Part shown: positions 18,055-26,335 of the stretch, piece after piece
Layout: every line of letters starts with the position of its first letter
How positions within the stretch are numbered: the stretch's first letter is position 1
Translations under genes and position numbers: made by a program
From: UBA9337 sp038331135
GTDB lineage: Bacteria > Patescibacteriota > Minisyncoccia > Moranbacterales > UBA9337
Direction of reading: 5' to 3'
DNA length: 64,000 nt
Assembly (NCBI GenBank): GCA_038331135.1
Contig: JBBQOS010000001.1
Location: 1 to 64,000, forward strand
Notes under the pieces: model-generated
Seen by the model: only the letters and a program-made list of their open reading frames with translations
The model's database searches: none
What the model was told of the DNA's origin: nothing

Positions 18055-18873
18055 TTATTCACCCATCACCAATCTAAATTCAGCTTGAGCTGTTTTCATA
18101 TCAGCTTTAAATTTATCTATTGCATTTTTAACTGAAAGCTTTCGATCATCTCTCAAGACTTGAATTTCTTCTTGGGATTTCTTATTTTCAATCACCTTGG
18201 ATTTATATTCTTTACTGATTAATTTAATTTCTTCCTTTAAATTATTGGTGACTTTTCTCAAGTCATCTGAAGTAGCATCTTGGCTACAAGAATTTTTGGC
18301 CGTGGCTATGGCAGCGTTTGTTCTTTTTTTAAGCTCTACCTTTAATGACTCCATAGATTTATCACGATTACTAATCGCACTATCAATTCCCCTATTCATT
18401 ATTTCTCGAGCTTGGTCAATAGAAGTTCGTCTAACTTCAATAGCTTTCTCAACAGCCACTTTAAATTTAATTACTGCAGACTTTTTAGTTGCATCAGCGC
18501 CTGCCTTGGTTTCCAATTTATTATAAAAATTATCCCTATCCTCATCCCGCATATTCCTTCTATTGTCCAGTTCCGCATCTCGAGAAACTCTACTTTCCTC
18601 CATTTCTTTAACTCTGCTTTTTATCCTATCTTTTGATTGATTCCCGCTATCTCCAATCTTAGCTTCTAATCTACTAGCTATACTGGCTATTCTATCGCAA
18701 ATTTTTTCGTTTATTTTATCTTCTCGCTGGGATTTTCTATCATCTTTTGTGGCGCTCAAATTTTTCATATTAGTTCCCACTGTCTCACTTTCATTTACTG
18801 CTCTAACATTATTAGCTAATCCAGCTAAAAATATTAAAGCTAACCAACTTATTATTTTTATGTTTCTTTTCAT
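18055..18873 (-). CDS. Exported coiled-coil protein of unknown function
   Basis: 272 residues. A signal peptide is visible (basic MKRN, hydrophobic core IISWLALIFLAGLA, possible cleavage after VRA). The rest is very rich in K, R, E and D with long predicted helices and two cysteines (near residues 58 and 195) that could pair outside the cell. No enzyme motif is seen. It follows a short acidic membrane-anchored gene with 32 bases between, so the two may work together. Confidence 0.6.
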   Translation of the reverse strand: MKRNIKIISWLALIFLAGLANNVRAVNESETVGTNMKNLSATKDDRKSQREDKINEKICDRIASIASRLEAKIGDSGNQSKDRIKSRVKEMEESRVSRDAELDNRRNMRDEDRDNFYNKLETKAGADATKKSAVIKFKVAVEKAIEVRRTSIDQAREIMNRGIDSAISNRDKSMESLKVELKKRTNAAIATAKNSCSQDATSDDLRKVTNNLKEEIKLISKEYKSKVIENKKSQEEIQVLRDDRKLSVKNAIDKFKADMKTAQAEFRLVMGE

Positions 18874-18905
18874 AGTTATTTAGATTTAAATGTAAAAAAT
18901 TATTA

Positions 18906-19217
18906 TTAATAAACTTCATTTTCGATAGAATCAAAATCCGCACTTTCATCAAATTGTCCGTCATCCACCAATCCATCAGCCAAATCATCAGCATCTTCTT
19001 CAAAATCAACATCTGTTTGCATCAAGTCAGCTTTTTCTTGGTTGGAATTTTGAGTACCAGTTCCTTTTGCTGATTCTATCTTAGATTTAGCAATACCGTT
19101 GAGAGATTGGATATCGGCGTCGCCCTTGTTTGAAATATTTTTTGACATAACCAAAAAAATTCCGCACAAAACTACTGCTACGGCTATAAATACCCACAGA
19201 TACATATTTTTCTTCAT
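18906..19217 (-). CDS. Small acidic membrane-anchored protein
   Basis: 103 residues: MKKN, one hydrophobic helix (about 5-25) and an extracytoplasmic tail that becomes strongly acidic (many D and E after residue 65). There are no cysteines in the tail and no recognised domain. It is directly upstream of the exported coiled-coil gene. Charge complementarity with that basic/acidic helical protein is only an inference. Confidence 0.55.
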   Translation of the reverse strand: MKKNMYLWVFIAVAVVLCGIFLVMSKNISNKGDADIQSLNGIAKSKIESAKGTGTQNSNQEKADLMQTDVDFEEDADDLADGLVDDGQFDESADFDSIENEVY

Positions 19218-19600
19218 ATCCTACTATTTCTGTTAAATTGCATTAAGTTGCATTATTTAACTAGATTTTATTTATTATTTATTTTAAATTATTATACCAC
19301 ACTTTAATTAAAAACAAAATAAAAATGTATTTGCATAATTTTTAACATTTAGCATTTTATATATTCCAAGGTTCAATCTTTGGCTAGCCAAATGTTGAAC
19401 CTTGAAGCTGGAAGATATATCAATTGAGATTGCCACGGTTGGCTTGATTACAAACCTCGCTCCCTCCAGAGGCGGGCACGGCGCAAAGACGACAAACAGA
19501 AACTGTATTTGGAGAAAGGTGAACAGTTAGGGCAGCGCTGTTTGACTAAAGACTATAATAGATATAGAATTTACTTGGGTTTTTAAAGGAATAAAATATT
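19218..19600. other. Intergenic region before prfA with strong hairpin
   Basis: No gene is seen. CAAGGTTCAA (19367-19376) pairs perfectly with TTGAACCTTG (19395-19404), and inside it TTTGGC pairs with GCCAAA, giving a long two-part hairpin without a following T-run. The stretch also carries a G+C-rich patch near 19430-19500 that looks like the dispersed noncoding repeats of this genome. The prfA promoter is presumably near 19540-19590. Confidence 0.55.
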
Positions 19601-20680
19601 ATGATAAACAAAATTGAAAGCATAAAAAAAGAATATTTAAATCTGCAAATTGAATTAAATTCTTCAGAAATTTCATCCAATCCATCCAAAATGGCTAAGT
19701 TGGGCAAGCGTCAATCTGAGTTGGAAAAAACGATAACTCTTATTAATCGTTTAGAATCTATAGAAAAAGAACTCAAAGAAAACGGAGAAATAATCAACTC
19801 TCACGAAGATGAAGAAATGACCGTTATGGCTATCGAGGCTAATTCAATTTTGCACAAAGAAAAAGAAGATTTAGAAAAAAAATTAGAATACCATCTTTTA
19901 CCCAAAGATCCTAACGACTTCAAAGATGTTATTATCGAAATTCGAGGCGGTGCGGGCGGTGATGAAGCCAGTCTTTTTGCAGCTACTCTTTTTAAGATGT
20001 ACTCCCGTTACGCCGAAAATAATCATTGGAAAATATCAATCATAAGTTCAAATACTACTGAAATGGGAGGCTACAAAGAAATTATTTTTACTCTTTCATC
20101 TTCAGATAATGAAAATCCTGTTTTTAGAAAAATGAAATATGAATCGGGTGTGCATCGCGTGCAAAGAATTCCTGAAACTGAAAAATCCGGACGAATCCAT
20201 ACCTCTACGATAACTGTAGCAGTTTTACCCGAAGCTGAAGAAGTTGATATTAAAATTGATGCCAAGGATTTACGTATCGATACTTTTGCCTCATCGGGTC
20301 CTGGCGGTCAAAGTGTTAATACCACTATGAGCGCGGTTCGAATCACCCATATTCCAACTGGCATCGTAGCCTCTTGCCAGGATGCCAAATCTCAGCACAA
20401 AAATAAAGATCAGGCTATGAAAGTTTTGCGTTCTAGAGTAGTCCAAGTCCAATTGGATGAAGAATCTAAAAAATTAGGCGATGCGCGACTGAGCCAAATC
20501 GGAACTGGCGACCGCAGTGAAAAAATCAGAACCTACAATTTTCCTCAAGATAGAATTACTGATCACCGCATCAAAGTTTCGTGGAGTAATATGGAAAATA
20601 TTTTAGACGGAAACATCGATGAAATTATAAAAACTCTTCAGGAAGAAGATATCAAAAAGAAATTAGATAAGCAGTCATGA
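19601..20680 (+). CDS. prfA: Peptide chain release factor 1
   Basis: RF1 ends translation at UAA and UAG. The 359-residue protein has the coiled N-terminal domain, the PCRF domain (EIRGGAGGDEASLFAA), the peptidyl-release motif SSGPGGQSVN and the RF1-type ending ENILDGNIDEII. Length is typical. It is followed by prmC, whose product methylates the glutamine of this GGQ motif. Confidence 0.97.
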   Translation: MINKIESIKKEYLNLQIELNSSEISSNPSKMAKLGKRQSELEKTITLINRLESIEKELKENGEIINSHEDEEMTVMAIEANSILHKEKEDLEKKLEYHLLPKDPNDFKDVIIEIRGGAGGDEASLFAATLFKMYSRYAENNHWKISIISSNTTEMGGYKEIIFTLSSSDNENPVFRKMKYESGVHRVQRIPETEKSGRIHTSTITVAVLPEAEEVDIKIDAKDLRIDTFASSGPGGQSVNTTMSAVRITHIPTGIVASCQDAKSQHKNKDQAMKVLRSRVVQVQLDEESKKLGDARLSQIGTGDRSEKIRTYNFPQDRITDHRIKVSWSNMENILDGNIDEIIKTLQEEDIKKKLDKQS

Positions 20681-20826
20681 AAATAAATAAGTATTGATGG
20701 AATGAATTATGTATTATGCTGAATATTTAAGCACTTTCATTTAAAAATGGCTCAGTCTCTTTTACTTTTTAGATTGCGCCTCTAGATGAACAACCTGGTC
20801 AATTTTAAAAACCCCAAGCATATTTT

Positions 20827-21891
20827 ATGCCATTTGTCAAGAGTACCATTATAACAATTAAATCTTTTTATAAAAATAAAATAGATTCTTTTGATCTAGA
20901 TCTTTTAATTGCACACGTGCTAAAAAAAGAAAGGGAGTTTATTTTAATTCATCCGGAACATATACTAACCAGCAATCAGCAATCAATAATCGGTGCAATG
21001 ATTGATAGACGCCTTAAAAACGAGCCTCTGGCTTATATTTTGGGAGAAAAAGAGTTTTATAGCTTAAACTTCAAAATCAACCGCCACACCCTCATTCCAC
21101 GCCCCGAGACGGAGCTGATGGTGGAGATGGCACTCGAAAACATTAAGGCACACAAGCATGAGCCCATTAAAACATTGAAACATAACAAAATAAAAACAAC
21201 TTCCACCAATAATAATACTACCATTCATCAGTCATCAGTCATTGATGTTATAGATATTGGCACGGGTAGTGGAAATATTGTTATTTCGCTTGCACATAAC
21301 ATAAATTATGGAGCATATGCCATAGAACATGGGACATGGGACATGAAACAAAAAGAAATAAAAAAATACAAACTAAAAAACACAGATTGCAAAAATATAA
21401 CATCTGTGAACTGTGCACCAAAAACTGTAAACTATTTTGCTACAGATATTTCTCTTGACGCTTTAAAAATTGCTAAACAAAATGCTAAACTCCACAACGT
21501 AAACAAAAAAATAAAATTCCTCCATGGAAATCTCCTGAGTCCGTTTCTTAAATCTAAAATTATAAATCATAAATCTTCCCTATTAATTTTGGCCAATCTT
21601 CCCTACCTCTCCAAGGATATCTATGATTCCTGTGCCGACAATGTAAGAAAATACGAACCCAAATCCGCCCTTTACTCAGCTAATTGTGGTCTCGCCCACT
21701 ACATTACTTTACTTCCTCAAATAAAATTGCTAGCTACGAGCTACAAACTACAAGCTACAATCTTAATGGAAATAAGTCCCGAACAAAAAAAGATTCTCCC
21801 ACCTATAACAAAAAAAATTTTTCCTCAAGCCAAAATAGAATTCAAAAAGGATCTAGCACAGAAATGGAGAGTTTGTAAGATTACAATTTAG
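20827..21891 (+). CDS. prmC: Release factor glutamine methyltransferase PrmC (HemK), with odd insert
   Basis: Methylates the GGQ glutamine of RF1 and RF2 using S-adenosylmethionine. The N-terminal helical domain ends with RRLKNEPLAYILGEKEFY and HTLIPRPETELM. The SAM site is VIDVIDIGTGSGNIVISLA, and the catalytic motif is NLPY at 257-260 instead of the usual NPPY. At 354 residues it is about 70 longer than normal. The extra length lies around residues 115-205, is rich in K, N, T and H, and is encoded by near-repeat DNA (for example CATGGGACATGGGACATG). A second repeat-like patch (AGCTACAAACTACAAGCTAC) encodes residues near 305. Both patches keep the frame open. Confidence 0.9.
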   Translation: MPFVKSTIITIKSFYKNKIDSFDLDLLIAHVLKKEREFILIHPEHILTSNQQSIIGAMIDRRLKNEPLAYILGEKEFYSLNFKINRHTLIPRPETELMVEMALENIKAHKHEPIKTLKHNKIKTTSTNNNTTIHQSSVIDVIDIGTGSGNIVISLAHNINYGAYAIEHGTWDMKQKEIKKYKLKNTDCKNITSVNCAPKTVNYFATDISLDALKIAKQNAKLHNVNKKIKFLHGNLLSPFLKSKIINHKSSLLILANLPYLSKDIYDSCADNVRKYEPKSALYSANCGLAHYITLLPQIKLLATSYKLQATILMEISPEQKKILPPITKKIFPQAKIEFKKDLAQKWRVCKITI

Positions 21892-22061
21892 GTCATCATT
21901 CAAAATTCATCAGTCTATCAGTGATAATTTTGAATCATCAAATAGTTAGTTGTTCCATAAAACTTGTATTTATCCCTCTCCCGTCTAAAATACCAGACAT
22001 CCTCTCCCAAGTACGGGCGAAGAGGCTATTTATTATTTATATTTTCCCTAATTGCTTAAAC

Positions 22062-22093
22062 AAAAAACACCCCAAATCATCGGGATGTTTTTG
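22062..22093. terminator. Bidirectional terminator between prmC and the DsbA-like gene
   Basis: AAAAACACCCC and CGGGATGTTTTT form a hairpin with one mismatch and T-runs on both strands. It lies between convergent genes. Confidence 0.75.
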
Positions 22094-22128
22094 TATCTTT
22101 AAAACCTAAAGGCTTCTAGTTAACGGGC

Positions 22129-23265
22129 CTATTTACTTTCTTTTACGGTTTCTACACTCTCAACTGATTTAGTAGGTTGTGTAACCTCTCCTCCATTTAA
22201 TTCTGCATCAATTATAGCCTTTAGCTCTGTTACGCTTACTGCTCCATTTTTAAATTTATCATTGATAAATAATGCTGGTGTTCCAGAAATACCAAAATCA
22301 TTGGCTTCCTTTAAATCAGCCTCTATTTTACTTGCATATTTTCCATCATTTAAACATTGAGTAAATTGAGCAGTGTTTATTTTTAATTGTGTAGCGTAAC
22401 TTATAAACATTTTGTTATCTTTTGATTCTCCCCAAACCTTTTGGTTAGCAAAAAGTTTATCACCATATTCGATGAATTTTCCTTGCTCATTAGCGCATTC
22501 AGCTGCCATAGCGGCTGATTTGGCTTTTGGATGGATAGATTCTAGGGGAAGATTCTTAAATACAAACTGAACTCTGTCTCCATATTCCTTAATTATCTCG
22601 TTCATAGTCTTTTGAAAAACTTGGCAATATGGACATTGAAAATCTGAAAATTCTACCAATTTAACTTTAGCATCATCTGGTCCAAACTTTATTACATTTT
22701 CTCCAATAGTTGGAGTTTGTAAATATTTACCTACAGGTAAGCCCGCCTTGGCTGAATCCATAAAATACTTGCCATTTTTTTCGATAAAAATAGTTTTGGC
22801 TTGCTCAAAAAGCTCAGTATCTTCTATTTCCTTACCAAAAACAAACGCTGGCAAAGATTTAATTCCAAATTCTTCAATCATTTTCTTTCCTTCCGCTGAA
22901 GAATAATCAATCTTATTGGAAAGCATAGTTGGCATAACCTTTCTCAAAGAAAGCATAACTTCATCTACGCTACAATTTTCACAGCTATCATCGTTAATAA
23001 CCGCCACATCAATCATCGGCTCAGGATAAGCCACCCAAGTTTTTCCATCTAATTGAAAAACATCTTTATTGTTAAGAATTTTTTGAGATATTCCTCCACC
23101 TTTAATCAGTTGAGAAAAATCAACAAACAGACTTCCGACAAAAAGACCAGCAATCAATATAACTAAAGAAGTTAGGTTTTTAATTTTTTTATTCTCATTA
23201 TCTTTTTTATCTAAATTATTCATATTATTTTCATCCATTATCTCGGTTTTGTTTTCTTCGCTCAT
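22129..23265 (-). CDS. Membrane-anchored DsbA-like thiol oxidoreductase with two thioredoxin-type domains
   Basis: 378 residues. A cytoplasmic acidic N-terminus is followed by one membrane helix (about 30-50) that anchors the rest outside. The first domain has CENC near residue 95 and a thioredoxin-like cis-proline motif (SLPAF). The second, DsbA-type domain has the active site CPYC in FSDFQCPYCQVF near 213 and the cis-Pro motif ISGTPALFIN near 340. DsbA-type proteins form or shuffle disulfides in exported proteins. A small anchored protein is encoded just upstream. The double-domain layout, with both CxxC sites intact, suggests an internal thiol relay; that part is inference. Confidence 0.88.
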   Translation of the reverse strand: MSEENKTEIMDENNMNNLDKKDNENKKIKNLTSLVILIAGLFVGSLFVDFSQLIKGGGISQKILNNKDVFQLDGKTWVAYPEPMIDVAVINDDSCENCSVDEVMLSLRKVMPTMLSNKIDYSSAEGKKMIEEFGIKSLPAFVFGKEIEDTELFEQAKTIFIEKNGKYFMDSAKAGLPVGKYLQTPTIGENVIKFGPDDAKVKLVEFSDFQCPYCQVFQKTMNEIIKEYGDRVQFVFKNLPLESIHPKAKSAAMAAECANEQGKFIEYGDKLFANQKVWGESKDNKMFISYATQLKINTAQFTQCLNDGKYASKIEADLKEANDFGISGTPALFINDKFKNGAVSVTELKAIIDAELNGGEVTQPTKSVESVETVKESK

Positions 23266-23347
23266 AAAAATTTTACTACTGCTTAAGCGCCTCTAGGCAC
23301 ATGAGAATAGCCACCTTATTTAATTAAAATATTTTTAAATTAATTTA

Positions 23348-23668
23348 TTACTCTCCTGCTTGAGGAGCGACCTCTTGATTCACTTGGGGCTGAGGTGCTT
23401 CTGATTGCTCTTTTTTCATTTTTTCCGTTACCTGTTTTTCTATTTCATCCAAGTCATATCCTTGAGTACCACCGCTCACCTTATAATCGCTAAAACCCAT
23501 GCTAACCTTTTTTAATGCTTCCGCTTTTACCATTACTCCCAAAAGTAAGCCGATAATAAAAATTAAAATAATTTCTGTATGATAATTTTTATTTTTTATT
23601 TTCTTATCAGTAGTGCCAACCTCACTAATCTGAGCATCTTGAATATCATTTTTTTCTTGATCTTCCAT
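23348..23668 (-). CDS. Small single-pass membrane protein
   Basis: 106 residues: a cytoplasmic acidic N-terminus, one membrane helix (about 32-47, IILIFIIGLLLGVMV) and an exported, charged, proline/glutamine-rich tail without cysteines. It sits 82 bases upstream of the DsbA-like gene in the same direction and shares its topology, so it may be a partner. No family recognised. Confidence 0.6.
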   Translation of the reverse strand: MEDQEKNDIQDAQISEVGTTDKKIKNKNYHTEIILIFIIGLLLGVMVKAEALKKVSMGFSDYKVSGGTQGYDLDEIEKQVTEKMKKEQSEAPQPQVNQEVAPQAGE

Positions 23669-23881
23669 ATTTTTTTTATATTAAGATATTATTCTCCTCA
23701 ATATTTATTAAAGCCCATTAAGTATAGCAACTACATTAAATACCGCAATATTGACAAGGCTTTTATTTTATTGCATTGAAAAATATACTACTTCAAGCTC
23801 TAGCCAACGCCAAATTATGCCCATAATTAGCCAGTTTGACACGTTTTTTTTCAAAATTATTATAATTTATTTTTAAAACTG

Positions 23882-24012
23882 TTGACAAAAAGCTTTAAAT
23901 ATGCAACTATTAATATAATCAGATCGGAACTGTAAGAAAAGCAAAGTCGAGTTTTATCAAACAGTCCATTAGATTTGAAAATTAATCAACAAGCTTTATC
24001 TTACAAAAAACG
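23882..24012 (+). promoter_or_regulatory. Promoter region and long leader of the cold-shock gene
   Basis: TTGACA is at 23882-23887 and TATAAT at 23914-23919, but 26 bases apart, so they may belong to different promoters; the TATAAT is the better -10 candidate. The leader that follows is about 90 bases. Long structured leaders are typical of cold-shock genes, and ACTGT near 23930 can pair with ACAGT near 23963. Confidence 0.45.
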
Positions 24013-24213
24013 ATGAACAAAGGAAAAATTGCTCGTCTTACTGATAAGGGATTTGGTTTTATATCACAAGATGGAGAAGAGAAAGATTTATTCTTTCATG
24101 CTTCTGAATTGCAAGGTGTAGAATTCAATGAACTTAAAGAAGGAGACGCAGTTACATTTGAAGTGAAAGAAGGTCCTAAGGGTCTTAACGCTACAAATGT
24201 TTCTCTAGCGTAA
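24013..24213 (+). CDS. cspA: Cold-shock protein (CspA family)
   Basis: A 66-residue single cold-shock domain that binds single-stranded nucleic acid. RNP1 is KGFGFISQD and RNP2 is DLFFHASEL. The product ends NVSLA and matches the usual length of 65-70. A long leader and an immediate terminator suggest a single-gene transcript. Confidence 0.97.
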   Translation: MNKGKIARLTDKGFGFISQDGEEKDLFFHASELQGVEFNELKEGDAVTFEVKEGPKGLNATNVSLA

Positions 24214-24226
24214 TACAAACAAACTT

Positions 24227-24256
24227 AAAAACATCTCAATTTATTGAGATGTTTTT
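24227..24256 (+). terminator. Terminator of the cold-shock gene
   Basis: AAAAACATCTCAA (24227-24239) pairs perfectly with TTGAGATGTTTTT (24244-24256) around TTTA, followed by more T. Confidence 0.9.
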
Positions 24257-24319
24257 TTGTTTTAACAACCTTACTCTTTCTTTATTAAATTGCTAAAATA
24301 CTATTGTGTTAATGAGGAA

Positions 24320-25474
24320 TTATTTCATTCCATCAATAACACTTAAAAACTTTTTGGCTGATTTTGTCCAAGAAAATTTTTGAAGTTGCTTGAGTCTGCT
24401 AATTGAAAAACTTTCCGCAAAGTCTTTATCTAACAAAAATTCTCTCGAGGCCAAGGCAATTTCATCGGGGCGATTAGCATCTACTAGCACCCCACCAGTG
24501 CCCACGGTCTCAACTAAAGAAGAATTATTAGCCGCCACTACTGGCACCCCGCATTTCATTGCTTCCAATGGTGGTATTCCAAATCCCTCAAAAAAAGAAG
24601 GGTACACAAACAGCGAGGCTAGATTATAAACATAGAGTTTATCTTCGTTTTCTATAAATTTTATCCATCGAATGTCTTTGCTATATTTAGAATTTTTTAT
24701 ACTTTTTTTAATTTTATCAGATTTCCAACCTGCCGAACCAGCAATAACCAGCTTATATTTATCCAAATATTTATTTTCCTCGCTTCTTAAGATTTCATAA
24801 GCCTTAATGAGTCCTATAATATTTTTTCTGGGCTCAAATGTTCCTAAAAAAAGGATAAACTTAAAGGGAAGCTTATATTTCTCTTTCACTTCTAATAATT
24901 TTGGATCATTTCTATTCAGTCTTTCGAGATTATCCGAAACACCATTGTAAATAACTTCTATTTTATCGGGCCTAACTTTATAGTAATGTAACAAATCATC
25001 CCTAGTTGATTTAGAAACAGCCAAAATCTTATCCGCCCGATTGATTAATCTCTTTGGATTAATAAAAACATGCCACATACGGCGCTTGAGTGAAAAAGAC
25101 TCTGGAAAATATTCAAAAGAAAGATCATGTATTGTTAAAATTAACTTACTTTTTCGAGAAAGAGCCACAAAATTCAAGTTAGGCATAAAAAAGACATCCA
25201 CACCTCCCAAAAGTTTGTCTATTTTAGGCCAATTCAAATACCACAACAACAAGTTTAATATCTTGTTGGGAAAATTAAAAGTTTTTATAGTTACATTTTT
25301 ATATTTTCTAGCCCAATTTAGATCTGGGTTAGCAGTTTTCCAAGAATTCAAAAAAAGGACATAACTATTTGCTTTGTCTTCCTTGAAAATTTTATCCAAA
25401 AGATTAATACTATATTCCTCTACCCCGGTTCTCCTACCTCCAGATAGACATCGGATGTCTATACCTATTTTCAT
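24320..25474 (-). CDS. Glycosyltransferase family 4
   Basis: A 384-residue GT-B glycosyltransferase. The N-terminal half has GVEEYSINLL near residue 17 and LTIHDLSFEYFPE. The C-terminal nucleotide-sugar half has LGTFEPRKNIIGLIKAYEIL near 215 and the EX7E-type motif FEGFGIPPLEAMKCG near 300. Such enzymes add sugars to lipid-linked oligosaccharides or surface polymers; the exact sugar cannot be read. It follows a Wzz-like gene and a membrane family-2 glycosyltransferase, forming a surface-polysaccharide group. Confidence 0.92.
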   Translation of the reverse strand: MKIGIDIRCLSGGRRTGVEEYSINLLDKIFKEDKANSYVLFLNSWKTANPDLNWARKYKNVTIKTFNFPNKILNLLLWYLNWPKIDKLLGGVDVFFMPNLNFVALSRKSKLILTIHDLSFEYFPESFSLKRRMWHVFINPKRLINRADKILAVSKSTRDDLLHYYKVRPDKIEVIYNGVSDNLERLNRNDPKLLEVKEKYKLPFKFILFLGTFEPRKNIIGLIKAYEILRSEENKYLDKYKLVIAGSAGWKSDKIKKSIKNSKYSKDIRWIKFIENEDKLYVYNLASLFVYPSFFEGFGIPPLEAMKCGVPVVAANNSSLVETVGTGGVLVDANRPDEIALASREFLLDKDFAESFSISRLKQLQKFSWTKSAKKFLSVIDGMK

Positions 25475-25521
25475 ATATGATAATAATTATTTTTATAGCT
25501 ATAAATTATATCACATTGTTC

Positions 25522-26106
25522 TTATTTTAGGTAGTGTCTTATCAGAACTGTCCAAAATCCTAAGAAAAACCCGATTACTAAGAGTATTCCTATTAACTTT
25601 ATCCAAGACGGCTCATAATTATTTACGACTGGATAACTAACTAATACTTTGAACCATTGGGGATTTTTTTGCTCTAAATTTAATTCAGCTATGTTTTTAT
25701 TTAAAACTTCATTAATTGCTTGAGTTACTTGCTTGGCATCTTCTTGATTGTAAATTAAAAATGAAACTTTAATCATTTGCGATGACAACCTCTCCGCTTT
25801 CAGTTTTTCAAATAAAATTCCGCTTACTTCTTTTGAAATATCATTTTTAATAACCACTGAGCCCAGCCAGCGTACCAAAGTATCAGCAAATCGCTCATCC
25901 GCCTGCAATCTATAGAACTCATCATATCGATAATCCGAAGTATCTTTTTGGTAACCCGTTCTAGTTACATTTAAATCTACTTCTGCTTTATATTTATTTT
26001 TAATTACCAACTGAAAAGATAATCCCACTACCAAAACAACTCCCAAGGTAATAAAAAAAACTTGATAGTTGTCTTTAAACATTTTAAGATATTCTTTTAA
26101 TTCCAT
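25522..26106 (-). CDS. Wzz-like polysaccharide chain-length protein
   Basis: 194 residues with one membrane helix near each end (about 15-34 and 168-187) and an extracytoplasmic middle. This is the topology of Wzz/KpsE-type polysaccharide co-polymerases, which set polymer length. The first helix sits after KEYLKMFKDNYQVFF, as in these proteins. No kinase domain is attached. It lies 47 bases upstream of the family-4 glycosyltransferase. Assignment is by topology and context, since sequence signatures are weak. Confidence 0.65.
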   Translation of the reverse strand: MELKEYLKMFKDNYQVFFITLGVVLVVGLSFQLVIKNKYKAEVDLNVTRTGYQKDTSDYRYDEFYRLQADERFADTLVRWLGSVVIKNDISKEVSGILFEKLKAERLSSQMIKVSFLIYNQEDAKQVTQAINEVLNKNIAELNLEQKNPQWFKVLVSYPVVNNYEPSWIKLIGILLVIGFFLGFWTVLIRHYLK

Positions 26107-26335
26107 AATGGTGCCATTTTAGATTGATAATTATTATAATTTATCATTCTTTAATTAGGAAATTAGATTAACCCACCTTAAAAATCACAAGCTCCAAGAA
26201 ACAATTTCCAAACAATAACCAATAGCTAAGGCTAGAATAACCAAACCATCTTCAGCTTATTTTTTAATTTGTCTGCATCTTTTTTTTAGAATTTGGAAAT
26301 TTATTTCACGCGCAATGTATTATATTAAACACCGC

